Below, piece by piece: positions 44,603 to 52,288 of a stretch of 64,000 nt of DNA. The notes under the pieces are model-generated. The model saw nothing but the letters and a program-made list of their open reading frames with translations. It was not told the origin of the DNA and ran no database searches. Source of the stretch: SCUS01 sp966211675 (GTDB lineage Bacteria > Myxococcota_A > Polyangia > Polyangiales > Ga0077539); assembly GCA_966211675.1 (NCBI GenBank), contig CBIHPK010000017.1:1-64000 (forward strand), in the 5' to 3' direction. Each line of letters opens with the position of its first letter. Within the stretch, counting starts at the first letter, position 1. The translations under genes and the position numbers were made by a program.

Positions 44603-45193
44603 TCACGCTCCGGGGGAGGCCGGCTGCTCGGCCAGGCCGTCGCCGTCGCGGGTGTAGGACCGCTCGCAGGCCTTGCACTTCAGCGTGGTGTCGAGGCGCT
44701 CTCCGCATCGGCACATCCATCCCATGAAACGCGCCGGGACGCCGCCGACCATCGCGAAGGGCGGGACGTGGCGCGTGACCACCGCGCCGGCGGCCACGAA
44801 GGCCCCCTCGCCGATGTCGTGGCCGCACACGATGGTCGCGTTGGCGCCGATGCTCGCGCCGCGGCCGACGCGCGTCTCGCGGTACTCGTCCTTGCGGGGA
44901 AAGGCCGAGCGGGGGTTCACCACGTTGGTGAAGACCGCGCTCGGGCCCACGAACACGTCGTCCTCGAGGTGCACGCCGTCGTAGAGCGAGACGTTGTTCT
45001 GCACGCGGGCGTTGTCGCCCACGGTGACGCGGTTGCCGACGTAGCAGTTCTGCCCGAAGGAGCTGCGGCGGCCGATGCGCGCGCCGCCCATCACGTGGCA
45101 GAAGTGCCAGACCTTGGTGCCCTCGCCGAGCGTCGCGCCGTCGTCGACGATGGCGCTCGGGTGGACGTAGAACGACGGTTTCGTTTCAGACAT
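44603..45193 (-). CDS. wbpD: WbpD-like UDP-amino-sugar N-acetyltransferase
   Basis: A 196-residue left-handed beta-helix acyltransferase. Hexapeptide repeats run through VHPSAIVDDGATLGEGTKVW to IGANATIVCGHDIGEGAFV. The C terminus carries a small Cys motif (CRCGERLDTTLKCKAC), common in WbpD/WlbB relatives. It should acetylate the 3-amino group of UDP-GlcNAc(3NH2)A to give UDP-2,3-diacetamido-2,3-dideoxy-glucuronate for surface polysaccharide. ATG 45193 gives the normal length; an upstream start is in-frame but adds a low-complexity segment. wbpB lies 49 bp upstream and wbpE beyond it, the two preceding pathway steps. Confidence 0.88.
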   Translation of the reverse strand: MSETKPSFYVHPSAIVDDGATLGEGTKVWHFCHVMGGARIGRRSSFGQNCYVGNRVTVGDNARVQNNVSLYDGVHLEDDVFVGPSAVFTNVVNPRSAFPRKDEYRETRVGRGASIGANATIVCGHDIGEGAFVAAGAVVTRHVPPFAMVGGVPARFMGWMCRCGERLDTTLKCKACERSYTRDGDGLAEQPASPGA

Positions 45194-45242
45194 GGTGGGT
45201 ACAGACGCCTCCGGTGGGGAGCATGAGGAGCGACGGAGCCTG

Positions 45243-46256
45243 TCAGAGGATGATGGGGGCGCCGCCACGGCGCAGCGACGCCTCGGCCGCCGCGAGGGCC
45301 TCGACGACGCGGCACGCCTCCGGGCCGCCGGTGCGAGGGGCCTTGCGGTCGCGCACGCACTCGATGAAGTGCCGCACCTCGAGCCGCAGCGGCTCCTCCA
45401 TGGGCACGCTCGGGATCAGGATGTCCCCGTCGCGCAGCGTCAGGAACGCGTCGTACGTGTGGTACTCCTGCGGCCGGTCGAAGCCCTTGTCGTGGATGCG
45501 GATCTTCTCCGTGGGGTGCGTGTCGTCGAACACGAGCATCTTCTTGGAGCCGACCACGGTGAGCGAGCGGTGCTTGTGCGGGTCGAGCCACGAGAGCTGC
45601 ACGTTGGCCATCACGCCGGACTTGAAGGCCACGTTCACGAAGACGACGTCCTCGGTGCCGGGCCGGAGGTACGCGTGGCCGCGCGCGGAGACCGACTCCA
45701 TGGGCTCGCCGACGAGCTCGAAGATCATCGAGAAGTCGTGCGGTCCGAGCGACCAGAGGGCGTTCTCGTCGGTGCGGATCTTCCCGAGGTTGACCCGCTG
45801 CGCGTAGATGTAGAGGACGTCGCCGAGCGCGCCCGAGCGCACCAGCTCGACCACCCGCTGGAAGGCCGGGTGGAACACCATCAGGTGGCCGCACATCAGC
45901 ACGCGGCCGAGGCGAGCGGCCTCCTCGGTGACGGCGCGAGCGTCGGCGACGGTCTGCGCGAGGGGCTTCTCGACGAAGACGTCCTTGCCCGCGGCGAGGG
46001 CCTGGCGGGCGAGGCCGGCGTGCGTCGATCCGGGCGTGGCGAGCACCACTGCGTCGACGTCGGTCATCGCGAGCAGCTCGTCGTAGGAGCCGGTGACTTT
46101 CGCCGCGGGGTACTCGCGCCGGACGCGGGCCTGCACCTTCGGGTCGGCGTCGCAGACCGCCGAGAGCTCGGCCCCCTCGGCGGTGGCGAAGTTGCGGACC
46201 AGGTTCTTGCCCCAGTAGCCGGCGCCGACGCAGCCGATGCGCACCTTGCCGCTCAC
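45243..46256 (-). CDS. wbpB: Gfo/Idh/MocA oxidoreductase, WbpB-like 3-dehydrogenase
   Basis: A 337-residue NAD-dependent sugar dehydrogenase. The Rossmann motif GCVGAGYWGKNLVRNF (about 7-22) opens the protein, EKPLAQTV marks the catalytic Lys-Pro of the Gfo/Idh/MocA family near residue 95, and the C-terminal beta-sheet has the family's dimer face (WSLGPHDFSMIFELVGE). It should oxidise C3 of UDP-GlcNAcA, the step before WbpE. GTG start overlaps the wbpE stop by 4 nt (GTGA). Confidence 0.88.
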   Translation of the reverse strand: MSGKVRIGCVGAGYWGKNLVRNFATAEGAELSAVCDADPKVQARVRREYPAAKVTGSYDELLAMTDVDAVVLATPGSTHAGLARQALAAGKDVFVEKPLAQTVADARAVTEEAARLGRVLMCGHLMVFHPAFQRVVELVRSGALGDVLYIYAQRVNLGKIRTDENALWSLGPHDFSMIFELVGEPMESVSARGHAYLRPGTEDVVFVNVAFKSGVMANVQLSWLDPHKHRSLTVVGSKKMLVFDDTHPTEKIRIHDKGFDRPQEYHTYDAFLTLRDGDILIPSVPMEEPLRLEVRHFIECVRDRKAPRTGGPEACRVVEALAAAEASLRRGGAPIIL

Positions 46257-47395
46257 AGCGGCGTTCCTTCGACCGCGCGAACCGCGTCTCGCAGGGCGTG
46301 CGCCACGGTCTCGACCTCGGCCACCTCGAGCTCGCTGTGCACCGGGATGGAGAGCACCTCCGCGCACGCCCGCTCGGAGTTGGGGAACTCCCCCGGGCGG
46401 TGCCCGAGCGACGCGAAGACCTTCTGGTAGGGCATCGGCATCGGGTAGTAGACCTCGCTCCCGACGCCCTTGGCTCGCAGCGCGGCGGAGATCGCGTCGC
46501 GGCGCGGGTGGCGGATGGTGAACTGCGCGTACACGTGCCGCCCATCGGGGTCGTCGGCCGGGAGCACCAGCTCCGCGGAGACGCCCTTCAGCGCGGCGCG
46601 CAGCCGGTCGGCGTGGTCGCGCCGGCGGGCGATGCGGGCCTCGTAGTGCGGGAGCTTCGCCCGGAGGATGGCGGCCTGGATCGGGTCGAGGCGGAAGTTG
46701 CCGCCGGGGAGCTCGTGGACGTTCTTGGCCGTGGCGCCGGTCACGCGGACCTTCTTCATCAGGTCGGCGAGCGTGGGGTCGTTGGTGACGCACGCGCCAC
46801 CGTCGCCCGCGGCCCCGAGGGGCTTGGCCGGGAAGAAGCTGAAGCAGCCGATGACGCCGAGGGTGCCGGTGCGGCGGCCGTGGCGCTCGGCGCCGGCGGC
46901 CTGCGCGACGTCCTCGACGAGGTGGATGTTGCGGTCGCGCGCGAGGGCGGAGAGCGCGTCCGTGTCGGCGACGCGGCCGAAGAGGTGCACCGCGAGGATG
47001 GCGCGGGTCTTCGGGGTGATGCGCTCGGCGACGCGGGCCGGGTCGAGGTTGAAGGTCGCGAGGTCGATGTCCGCGAACACCGGCGTGGCGCCCACGCGGT
47101 GGATCGCGCTGGCCGTCGCGAGGTAGCTGAAGGCCGTGGTGATGACCTCGTCGCCGGCGCCGATGCCGAGGGCCTGGAGGGCGACGACGATGGCGTCGGA
47201 GCCGTTGGAGACGCCGACCGCAGCGGCGGCGCCGCAGTACGCGGCGAACTCGCTCTGGAAGGCCTCGACCTCCGCGCCGAGGATGTAGCCGCCCGAGCGC
47301 AGCACGCGCAGGGCGGCCTCCTCGATCGGGCCTTGGAGGTGGCGGTGTTCGCGGGCAGGGTCTGCGAGGTTGATCACGGCAGGAAAGGCCTCCAC
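46253..47395 (-). CDS. wbpE: DegT/DnrJ/EryC1 aminotransferase, WbpE-like
   Basis: A 380-residue PLP-dependent sugar aminotransferase. The cofactor lysine is in FSFFPAKPLGAAGDGG (about 181-196), with the VEDVAQAAGA acidic motif before it and the GGNFRLDPIQAAIL dimer segment after. It should aminate the 3-keto sugar made by WbpB. The pathway also needs WbpA (6-dehydrogenase) and, for the manno sugar, WbpI epimerase; neither is in this window. A TGTTAGACG element (47415-47423) lies 19 nt before the start. Confidence 0.9.
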   Translation of the reverse strand: MEAFPAVINLADPAREHRHLQGPIEEAALRVLRSGGYILGAEVEAFQSEFAAYCGAAAAVGVSNGSDAIVVALQALGIGAGDEVITTAFSYLATASAIHRVGATPVFADIDLATFNLDPARVAERITPKTRAILAVHLFGRVADTDALSALARDRNIHLVEDVAQAAGAERHGRRTGTLGVIGCFSFFPAKPLGAAGDGGACVTNDPTLADLMKKVRVTGATAKNVHELPGGNFRLDPIQAAILRAKLPHYEARIARRRDHADRLRAALKGVSAELVLPADDPDGRHVYAQFTIRHPRRDAISAALRAKGVGSEVYYPMPMPYQKVFASLGHRPGEFPNSERACAEVLSIPVHSELEVAEVETVAHALRDAVRAVEGTPL

Positions 47396-47455
47396 GAGGG
47401 GTTACAGGCCGCGCCGTCTAACATGAAGCGCCGGGGGAGTGAACCGCTCCCGCGA

Positions 47456-47728
47456 TCAGCGTGGGCGGAGGACCGCCGCGGCGTCGCTGCGGAGGCCGCC
47501 GTCGAAGCCGGAGATCACCGAGGGGATGACCTCGCGGCGGATCTTCGTGGCGACCCGGTCGCCCGCGGTGCGGATGTCGACGCCGAGATCGTGCGCCTCG
47601 GGGGTGCCGAGGATGCGGCGGGTGTGATCCCAGAGGGTGCGGGAGCCGGTGATGGGCACGAAGAAGTACGCGTAGAGCGCCAGGAGGGTGATCAGGCTCG
47701 AGACGATCCAGCGGGTCGCGCGGAACAT
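47456..47728 (-). CDS. Small membrane-anchored protein of unknown function
   Basis: A 90-residue product: one N-terminal membrane helix (WIVSSLITLLALYAYFFVP, about 7-25) followed by a soluble, amphipathic tail (TLWDHTRRILGTPEAHDLGV, then VATKIRREVIPSV). It resembles no family I know. It is the first leftward gene before the wbp operon with 60 bp between. Codon positions look coding and the membrane segment is convincing, but no clear ribosome site precedes the ATG. Confidence 0.6.
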   Translation of the reverse strand: MFRATRWIVSSLITLLALYAYFFVPITGSRTLWDHTRRILGTPEAHDLGVDIRTAGDRVATKIRREVIPSVISGFDGGLRSDAAAVLRPR

Positions 47729-47748
47729 TCCCGATGAAGGAGAGCACC

Positions 47749-47811
47749 GCGGCCCGTCGGCCGCGCAAGTATCCGGCGCGCTTGACACGCGCGTCGCGCC
47801 GGTGGTGCTGT
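47749..47811 (+). promoter_or_regulatory. Divergent promoter region with hairpin
   Basis: A perfect hairpin GCGGCC-CGTC-GGCCGC (47749-47764) is followed by TTGACA (47782-47787), a 17-nt spacer and GTGCTG (47805-47810), which may be the promoter of the 47847 gene. The -35 is consensus, the -10 poor. Confidence 0.35.
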
Positions 47812-47846
47812 CCACGCCGTCCCCACCGCCCAGGAGAGAACCTTCG

Positions 47847-48308
47847 ATGGCCGATCGTCCGCCCCGCAAAGCCCCGCAGCGTCCCTCCTCAACCGCCGCC
47901 GCGCGCCCCTCGCCCAACGACCCGAAGGGCTACCGCGGCCCCGGCTTCCGCGACGCGCCGACCTACGATTACCAGATCGACTATGCCGGGCTCCCCAAGG
48001 ACGAGGAGGAGGACGCCTCGCTCCCTCCCCCCAGCGGCCCGGCGCTCCCGAGCGCGGTGCTCACCTCGCACGAGGCCCACAACCGCGGAGGCCGCTCGCC
48101 CCGCGGCATGGGCGGGCGTCGCCCCGACCGCGGCGGCACCGACCCCAACGCCTACCGCAGCCCGGGCTTCAGCGAGCAGCGCGACTCGCGCTTCCGCGGG
48201 CACCCGATGACCCGCGGAGACATCGGCCCGGCCCCTGGCGCCGAGGCGACGACCGAGCCCGAGGCCGAGGGCGCCGAGGCCGGCGACCCCAAGCCCCCCA
48301 CCGACTGA
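47847..48308 (+). CDS. Disordered charged protein with a repeated DPxxYRxPGF motif
   Basis: A 153-residue protein, highly charged and Pro/Gly/Arg-rich, with no signal peptide or membrane segment. The decapeptide DPKGYRGPGF (25-34) recurs as DPNAYRSPGF (99-108), each followed by a charged/aromatic stretch. The tail is Ala/Glu-rich. This points to a disordered protein with two copies of a docking motif. GGAG precedes the ATG by about 11 nt and a TTGACA lies 60 nt upstream. Unknown function. Confidence 0.6.
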   Translation: MADRPPRKAPQRPSSTAAARPSPNDPKGYRGPGFRDAPTYDYQIDYAGLPKDEEEDASLPPPSGPALPSAVLTSHEAHNRGGRSPRGMGGRRPDRGGTDPNAYRSPGFSEQRDSRFRGHPMTRGDIGPAPGAEATTEPEAEGAEAGDPKPPTD

Positions 48309-48316
48309 GCCTCCGC

Positions 48317-49348
48317 CTACTCCTCGCGCAGGAAGCGCTCGGCCGTGGCGACGTCCTCCGAGCTCCCGATGTACAGCGGCACCCGCTGGTGCAGTGCGGT
48401 CGGAGCGACGTCCAGGATGCGCATGGTCCCGGTCGAGGCCGCCCCGCCCGCGGCCTCGCAGAGGAAGGCCATCGGCGCGGCCTCGTAGAGCAGCCGCAGC
48501 TTGCCCTGCGGGCTCTTCTTGTCCGCGGGGTACGCGAACACCCCGCCCTTGAGCAGCGTGCGGTGGAAGTCGGCCACCAGCGATCCGACGTAGCGCGCCG
48601 AGTACGGCGTCCCCATGGTGCCGTCGGGGTTGGGCTTCGGGGTCTGCATGTCGGTGATCCAACGGCGCAGGCCCGCGGGCCAGAGCAGCGAGTTGCCCTC
48701 GTTGACCGAGTAGATCTTCCCCTTCTTGGGGATGCGGATGTTCTCGTGTGAGAGGAAGAACTCGCCCACCGCCGGGTCGAGCGTGAAGCCGTGGACGCTC
48801 TCGCCCATGCTGTACACGAGCACCGTGCTGGAGCCGTAGATCACGTAGCCCGCGGCGACCTGCGAGGCGCCGCGCTGGAGGCAGTCGGCCTCGGTGCCGT
48901 GGCGGCCCACGGTGATGCGCCGGTGGATCGAGAAGATGGTGCCGATGTTGATATCGACGTCGATGTTGGAGCTGCCGTCGAGCGGGTCGAACATCAGCAC
49001 GTACTTCCCCGTCTGGAACTGCTCGGGGATGCGGACGATGCCCTCGTTCTCCTCGCTGGCCATCACGCAGAGGTGACCGCCCGCCTCGACCGACCGGATG
49101 AGCACGTTGTTGGCGAACTCATCGAGCTTCTGCACCTCCTCGCCCTGCACGTTCTTCTCGCCCGTGAGGCCGAGGATGCCGGCGAGGCCCGCGGAGCGGA
49201 CGCGTGAGTTGATCACCTTCGCCGCGAGCGCGATCTGCTGGAACAGCCCGGTGAAATCCCCGGTCGCCCCGGGGATCGCGAGCTGCTGCTCCAGGATGTG
49301 CCGCTCCAGGGTGATGCCCTGCGTCGAGAGTGCCGAGCCTGAGTACAT
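48317..49348 (-). CDS. fbp: Fructose-1,6-bisphosphatase, class I
   Basis: A 343-residue class I FBPase, the committed step of gluconeogenesis. Metal-site motifs are SEENEG (near 100), FDPLDGSSNIDVDINIGTIF (about 120-139) and the late substrate site with SARYVGSLVADFHR and EAAPMAFLCEAAGG. Length and motif order are standard. GGAGGAG lies 10 nt before the ATG. It ends 8 bp from the convergent disordered-protein gene. With the gap-pgk-tpiA operon at 61 kb it provides central carbon flow. Confidence 0.97.
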   Translation of the reverse strand: MYSGSALSTQGITLERHILEQQLAIPGATGDFTGLFQQIALAAKVINSRVRSAGLAGILGLTGEKNVQGEEVQKLDEFANNVLIRSVEAGGHLCVMASEENEGIVRIPEQFQTGKYVLMFDPLDGSSNIDVDINIGTIFSIHRRITVGRHGTEADCLQRGASQVAAGYVIYGSSTVLVYSMGESVHGFTLDPAVGEFFLSHENIRIPKKGKIYSVNEGNSLLWPAGLRRWITDMQTPKPNPDGTMGTPYSARYVGSLVADFHRTLLKGGVFAYPADKKSPQGKLRLLYEAAPMAFLCEAAGGAASTGTMRILDVAPTALHQRVPLYIGSSEDVATAERFLREE

Positions 49349-49420
49349 CGCTATCGCTCCTCCTGTCCGTGTCCGGGAATGCCGTCGTGCGGGGGTTCTT
49401 GCACGGCGCGCGTCAGGCCT

Positions 49421-50254
49421 TCAATGGGTGTCTGCGCCCTCTTTCGCCAGTCGCCTCGCCGCCGCGATCGTCTCGGGCTTCACCCGCCCGCTGCCTTCGA
49501 GCGGAACCAGCACCCGCGCCAGCACCGCCCGATAGAGCGCGCTCACCGTCGGGTCGCCGGCCATCACCGCGAGGTGCCGGGCGACGGTCTCCGTGTCGTC
49601 GCGCAGCAGCGGCGAGGCGAGCGAGGCGTCGGGGCCGAGGTGACGGATGTTGCGCGCCACGCTCACCAGCAGCGAGGCCGTCGCCTCGCGGAGGTCCTCC
49701 TCCGAGGGCGTGGGCGCGACGGCCCCGGCCAGCAGCCACGCCGCGCCCTGCGCGAGCGCCACGGCCCCGGAGGCCACGAGCGCGGCGCCCGCGTGGTAGC
49801 GCGATCGATCGACGGCGCTGGCGACGAGGAGCGTCCCCCCGGCGAGCTCGGCGATGTGCCGCGCGACCTCGACCGCGAGGGCGTCACCCTCGACCATGAA
49901 GGCCGCGCCGGAGAGGGAGCCCGGCGGGTCGAGCGTCGCGATGGCCGCCAGCGGGTGCAGCGCGCCGATCGCCGCGCCCGCCTCGCGAGCGGACTCGAGC
50001 TCCCCGAGGCCCCGGGCGCCCGCGAGGTGCAGCACCACGTCCCCGGGGCGAAGCGAGGGCACGAGCGACCTACAAGCGCTGGTAATGGCCTGGTCGCTGA
50101 CGGCGAGGATCCACACGACGGCCTCGTCGCGGAGGCGCTCCGGCGCCGGGGCCCGGGCCGGATATCCAGCGGCTGGGACCGCGTGCGAGCGGGCCAGCGC
50201 CAGGAAGGCGCGCCCCATGCGACCGAGGCCCAGGACCATCCACGGAGCCCTCAC
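49421..50254 (-). CDS. Rossmann/DUF2520 dehydrogenase-like protein
   Basis: A 277-residue protein of the ProC/F420-reductase-like group with a DUF2520 C-terminal domain. The dinucleotide motif VLGLGRMGRAF is at about 7-17, an LHLAGARGLGELESAREAG segment follows at about 70-90, and the C-terminal half is all-helical. These proteins are often encoded near pantothenate or coenzyme genes and the substrate is unproven. GTG start overlaps the nadD stop by 4 nt, so the pair is translated together. Confidence 0.8.
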   Translation of the reverse strand: MRAPWMVLGLGRMGRAFLALARSHAVPAAGYPARAPAPERLRDEAVVWILAVSDQAITSACRSLVPSLRPGDVVLHLAGARGLGELESAREAGAAIGALHPLAAIATLDPPGSLSGAAFMVEGDALAVEVARHIAELAGGTLLVASAVDRSRYHAGAALVASGAVALAQGAAWLLAGAVAPTPSEEDLREATASLLVSVARNIRHLGPDASLASPLLRDDTETVARHLAVMAGDPTVSALYRAVLARVLVPLEGSGRVKPETIAAARRLAKEGADTH

Positions 50255-50799
50255 GGCGTCCCGTAGAGGTGGTGTTCGCGGGCGTACTCGATGACCCGCC
50301 GGGGGACCACGTCGTCGACGGCGAGGCCGCGAGCGAGCCGGTCGCGGACCTCCGTCGAGGAGACCTGCGGCACCACCGACGGGGGCGCGTCGGCGCGCTG
50401 GTGCCCGAGCCGGCCGAGCACCAGGGGTGGCGCCAGGCGGACGATCTCGGGCCAGCCGAACCAGCGCTCGGTCTCGTTCAGGATGTCCGCGCCGATGATC
50501 AGCCGTAGCGACCAGTCGGGGTGCGCGGCCGAGAGGGCGCGGAGGGTGTAGAGCGTGCGCGAGGTCTCGCCCATCTCCTGCTCGATGGAGGAAACCTCGA
50601 CGTGGCGCAGGTGCTCGAAGGCCCGCTCGCACATCGCCTGGCGGTGCGAGAAGGGAGCGAGCTCCTTGCCCAGCGGGTGGTCGAAGCACGGCACGACCAG
50701 CACGCGGTCGAAGGGCTGGGTCGCGAGCACGTACGACACCGCGAGGACGTGGGACACGTGGGGCGGGTTGAAGCTCCCGCCGAAGAAGCCGACGTTCAT
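50251..50799 (-). CDS. nadD: Nicotinate-nucleotide adenylyltransferase
   Basis: A 182-residue NadD that adenylates nicotinate mononucleotide in NAD synthesis. The nucleotidyltransferase start GGSFNPPHVSH (7-17, a variant of the HxGH box with HVSH) and the C-terminal VSSTEVRDRL motif are present. The serine in HVSH in place of the common glycine/leucine position is a mild variation. A TAGGCT box (50809-50814) ends 9 nt before the ATG and no ribosome site is visible. A divergent glmU starts 100 bp away. Confidence 0.9.
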   Translation of the reverse strand: MNVGFFGGSFNPPHVSHVLAVSYVLATQPFDRVLVVPCFDHPLGKELAPFSHRQAMCERAFEHLRHVEVSSIEQEMGETSRTLYTLRALSAAHPDWSLRLIIGADILNETERWFGWPEIVRLAPPLVLGRLGHQRADAPPSVVPQVSSTEVRDRLARGLAVDDVVPRRVIEYAREHHLYGTP

Positions 50800-50899
50800 G
50801 CGGGGCGCAGCCTAGCCCAAGGACGATCCGGGCGCGCGGTCGCGTGATAGAACGTCCGGCCTCACGAGAGCTTCGATCCCCCGGAGAAGAGGAGTCCCC

Positions 50900-52288
50900 A
50901 TGAACGGTCGATGCACGATCATCCTGGCTGCGGGCCAGGGAACCCGCATGAAGAGCGCGCTGCCCAAGGTGCTGCACCGGGTCGCGGGCGTGGCGATGGT
51001 CCACTGGTCGATCGAAGCGGCGCTGGAGGCGGGCTCGGACGACGTGGTGCTGGTGGTGGGGCACGGGCGCGAGCTGGTCACCGAGGCCGTGCGGGCGCGC
51101 TTCGGAGAGCGGGTGCGCTTCGCCGTGCAGACCGAGCAGCGGGGCACGGCCGACGCGGTGCGCGCGGGGATGGCGGAGGTCCCGGCCTCCGCGGCGGAGG
51201 TGCTGATCACCTACGGCGACGTGCCCTGCGTGCCCGCCGAGGCGCTGCGCCAGCTCATCGCGGCGCGCGTGAGCTCCGGAGCCCCGCTCGCGATGATCAC
51301 CACCGAGGTCACCGACCCGACGGGCTACGGGCGCGTGCTGCGCGACGTGGGCGGGCGCATCCACGCGATCCGCGAGCACAAGGACTGCACCCCCGCGGAG
51401 CGCGCGGTGCGCTGCGTGAACCCGGGACTCTACGTGGCGGCCCGCGACTTCCTGGCGGAGTCGCTCGGCAAGATCGGCTCGTCCAACGCGCAGGGGGAGT
51501 TCTACCTCACCGACCTGGTGGAGATCGCGGCGCGAGGCGGCGGCGTGGGCGAGCTGGCGTGGGAGCCCATCGCGCTCCGCGGGGTGAACGATCGGGCCGA
51601 GCTCGCGGCCACCGAGGCGTACCTCTGGCAGTACATCGCGGACAGCCATCGGCGCGCCGGGAGCACCGTGGCCCCGGGCGTCTGCATCGACCGTGACGTC
51701 ACCATCGAGGCGGGCGTCACCATCGGCCCCAACGTGGTGCTCCGCGGCATGACCTCACTCGGCAGCGGCACCACCGTGGACGCGGGCTGCGTGCTGGAGG
51801 ACGCGACCATCGGTCGCGACGTGCTGCTCAGGCCCTACACGCTGGTGACGCGCTGCGAGGTGCACGAGGGGGCGCAGCTCGGTCCCTTCGCGCACCTGCG
51901 ACCGGACAGCGTCGTCGAGGCCGGAGCGCACGTGGGCAACTTCGTCGAGCTGAAGAAGACCCGGCTCGGCAGGGGCGCCAAGGCCAACCACCTCGCGTAC
52001 CTCGGCGACGGCGTGGTGGGCCCGAAGGCCAACATCGGCGCCGGGACGATCTTCTGCAACTACGACGGCTTCCGTAAGCACGTGACCACCATCGAGGAGG
52101 GAGCGTTCATCGGCTCCAACAGCTCGCTCGTGGCCCCGGTGACCATCGGGAGGAACTCCTACGTGGGCTCCGGCTCGGTGGTGACCCGCGACGTCCCGGA
52201 GGACGCGCTCGCGATCGGCCGCGCCAAGCAGGAGAACAAGGAAGGCTACGGCAAGCGCCTGCGAGAGCGCCTAGCGCCGAAGCGCTGA
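50900..52288 (+). CDS. glmU: Bifunctional N-acetylglucosamine-1-phosphate uridyltransferase / glucosamine-1-phosphate acetyltransferase
   Basis: A 462-residue GlmU making UDP-GlcNAc for peptidoglycan and surface sugars. The N-terminal pyrophosphorylase starts LAAGQGTRMKSALPKVLH (8-25); the C-terminal left-handed beta-helix contains hexapeptide repeats and the acetyltransferase motifs KKTRLGRGAKANHLAYLGD and NYDGFRKH. GAGGAG is about 8 nt before the ATG, and TGATAG (50845-50850) lies further up. Its last 43 bp overlap the end of the convergent Cys-rich gene. Confidence 0.96.
   Translation: MNGRCTIILAAGQGTRMKSALPKVLHRVAGVAMVHWSIEAALEAGSDDVVLVVGHGRELVTEAVRARFGERVRFAVQTEQRGTADAVRAGMAEVPASAAEVLITYGDVPCVPAEALRQLIAARVSSGAPLAMITTEVTDPTGYGRVLRDVGGRIHAIREHKDCTPAERAVRCVNPGLYVAARDFLAESLGKIGSSNAQGEFYLTDLVEIAARGGGVGELAWEPIALRGVNDRAELAATEAYLWQYIADSHRRAGSTVAPGVCIDRDVTIEAGVTIGPNVVLRGMTSLGSGTTVDAGCVLEDATIGRDVLLRPYTLVTRCEVHEGAQLGPFAHLRPDSVVEAGAHVGNFVELKKTRLGRGAKANHLAYLGDGVVGPKANIGAGTIFCNYDGFRKHVTTIEEGAFIGSNSSLVAPVTIGRNSYVGSGSVVTRDVPEDALAIGRAKQENKEGYGKRLRERLAPKR

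Noticed and set aside
49381..49407. Hairpin-like GCCGTCGTGC / GCACGGC after the 49421 gene
   Set aside because: Needs a bulge and a long loop, with no T tract; too weak to list.
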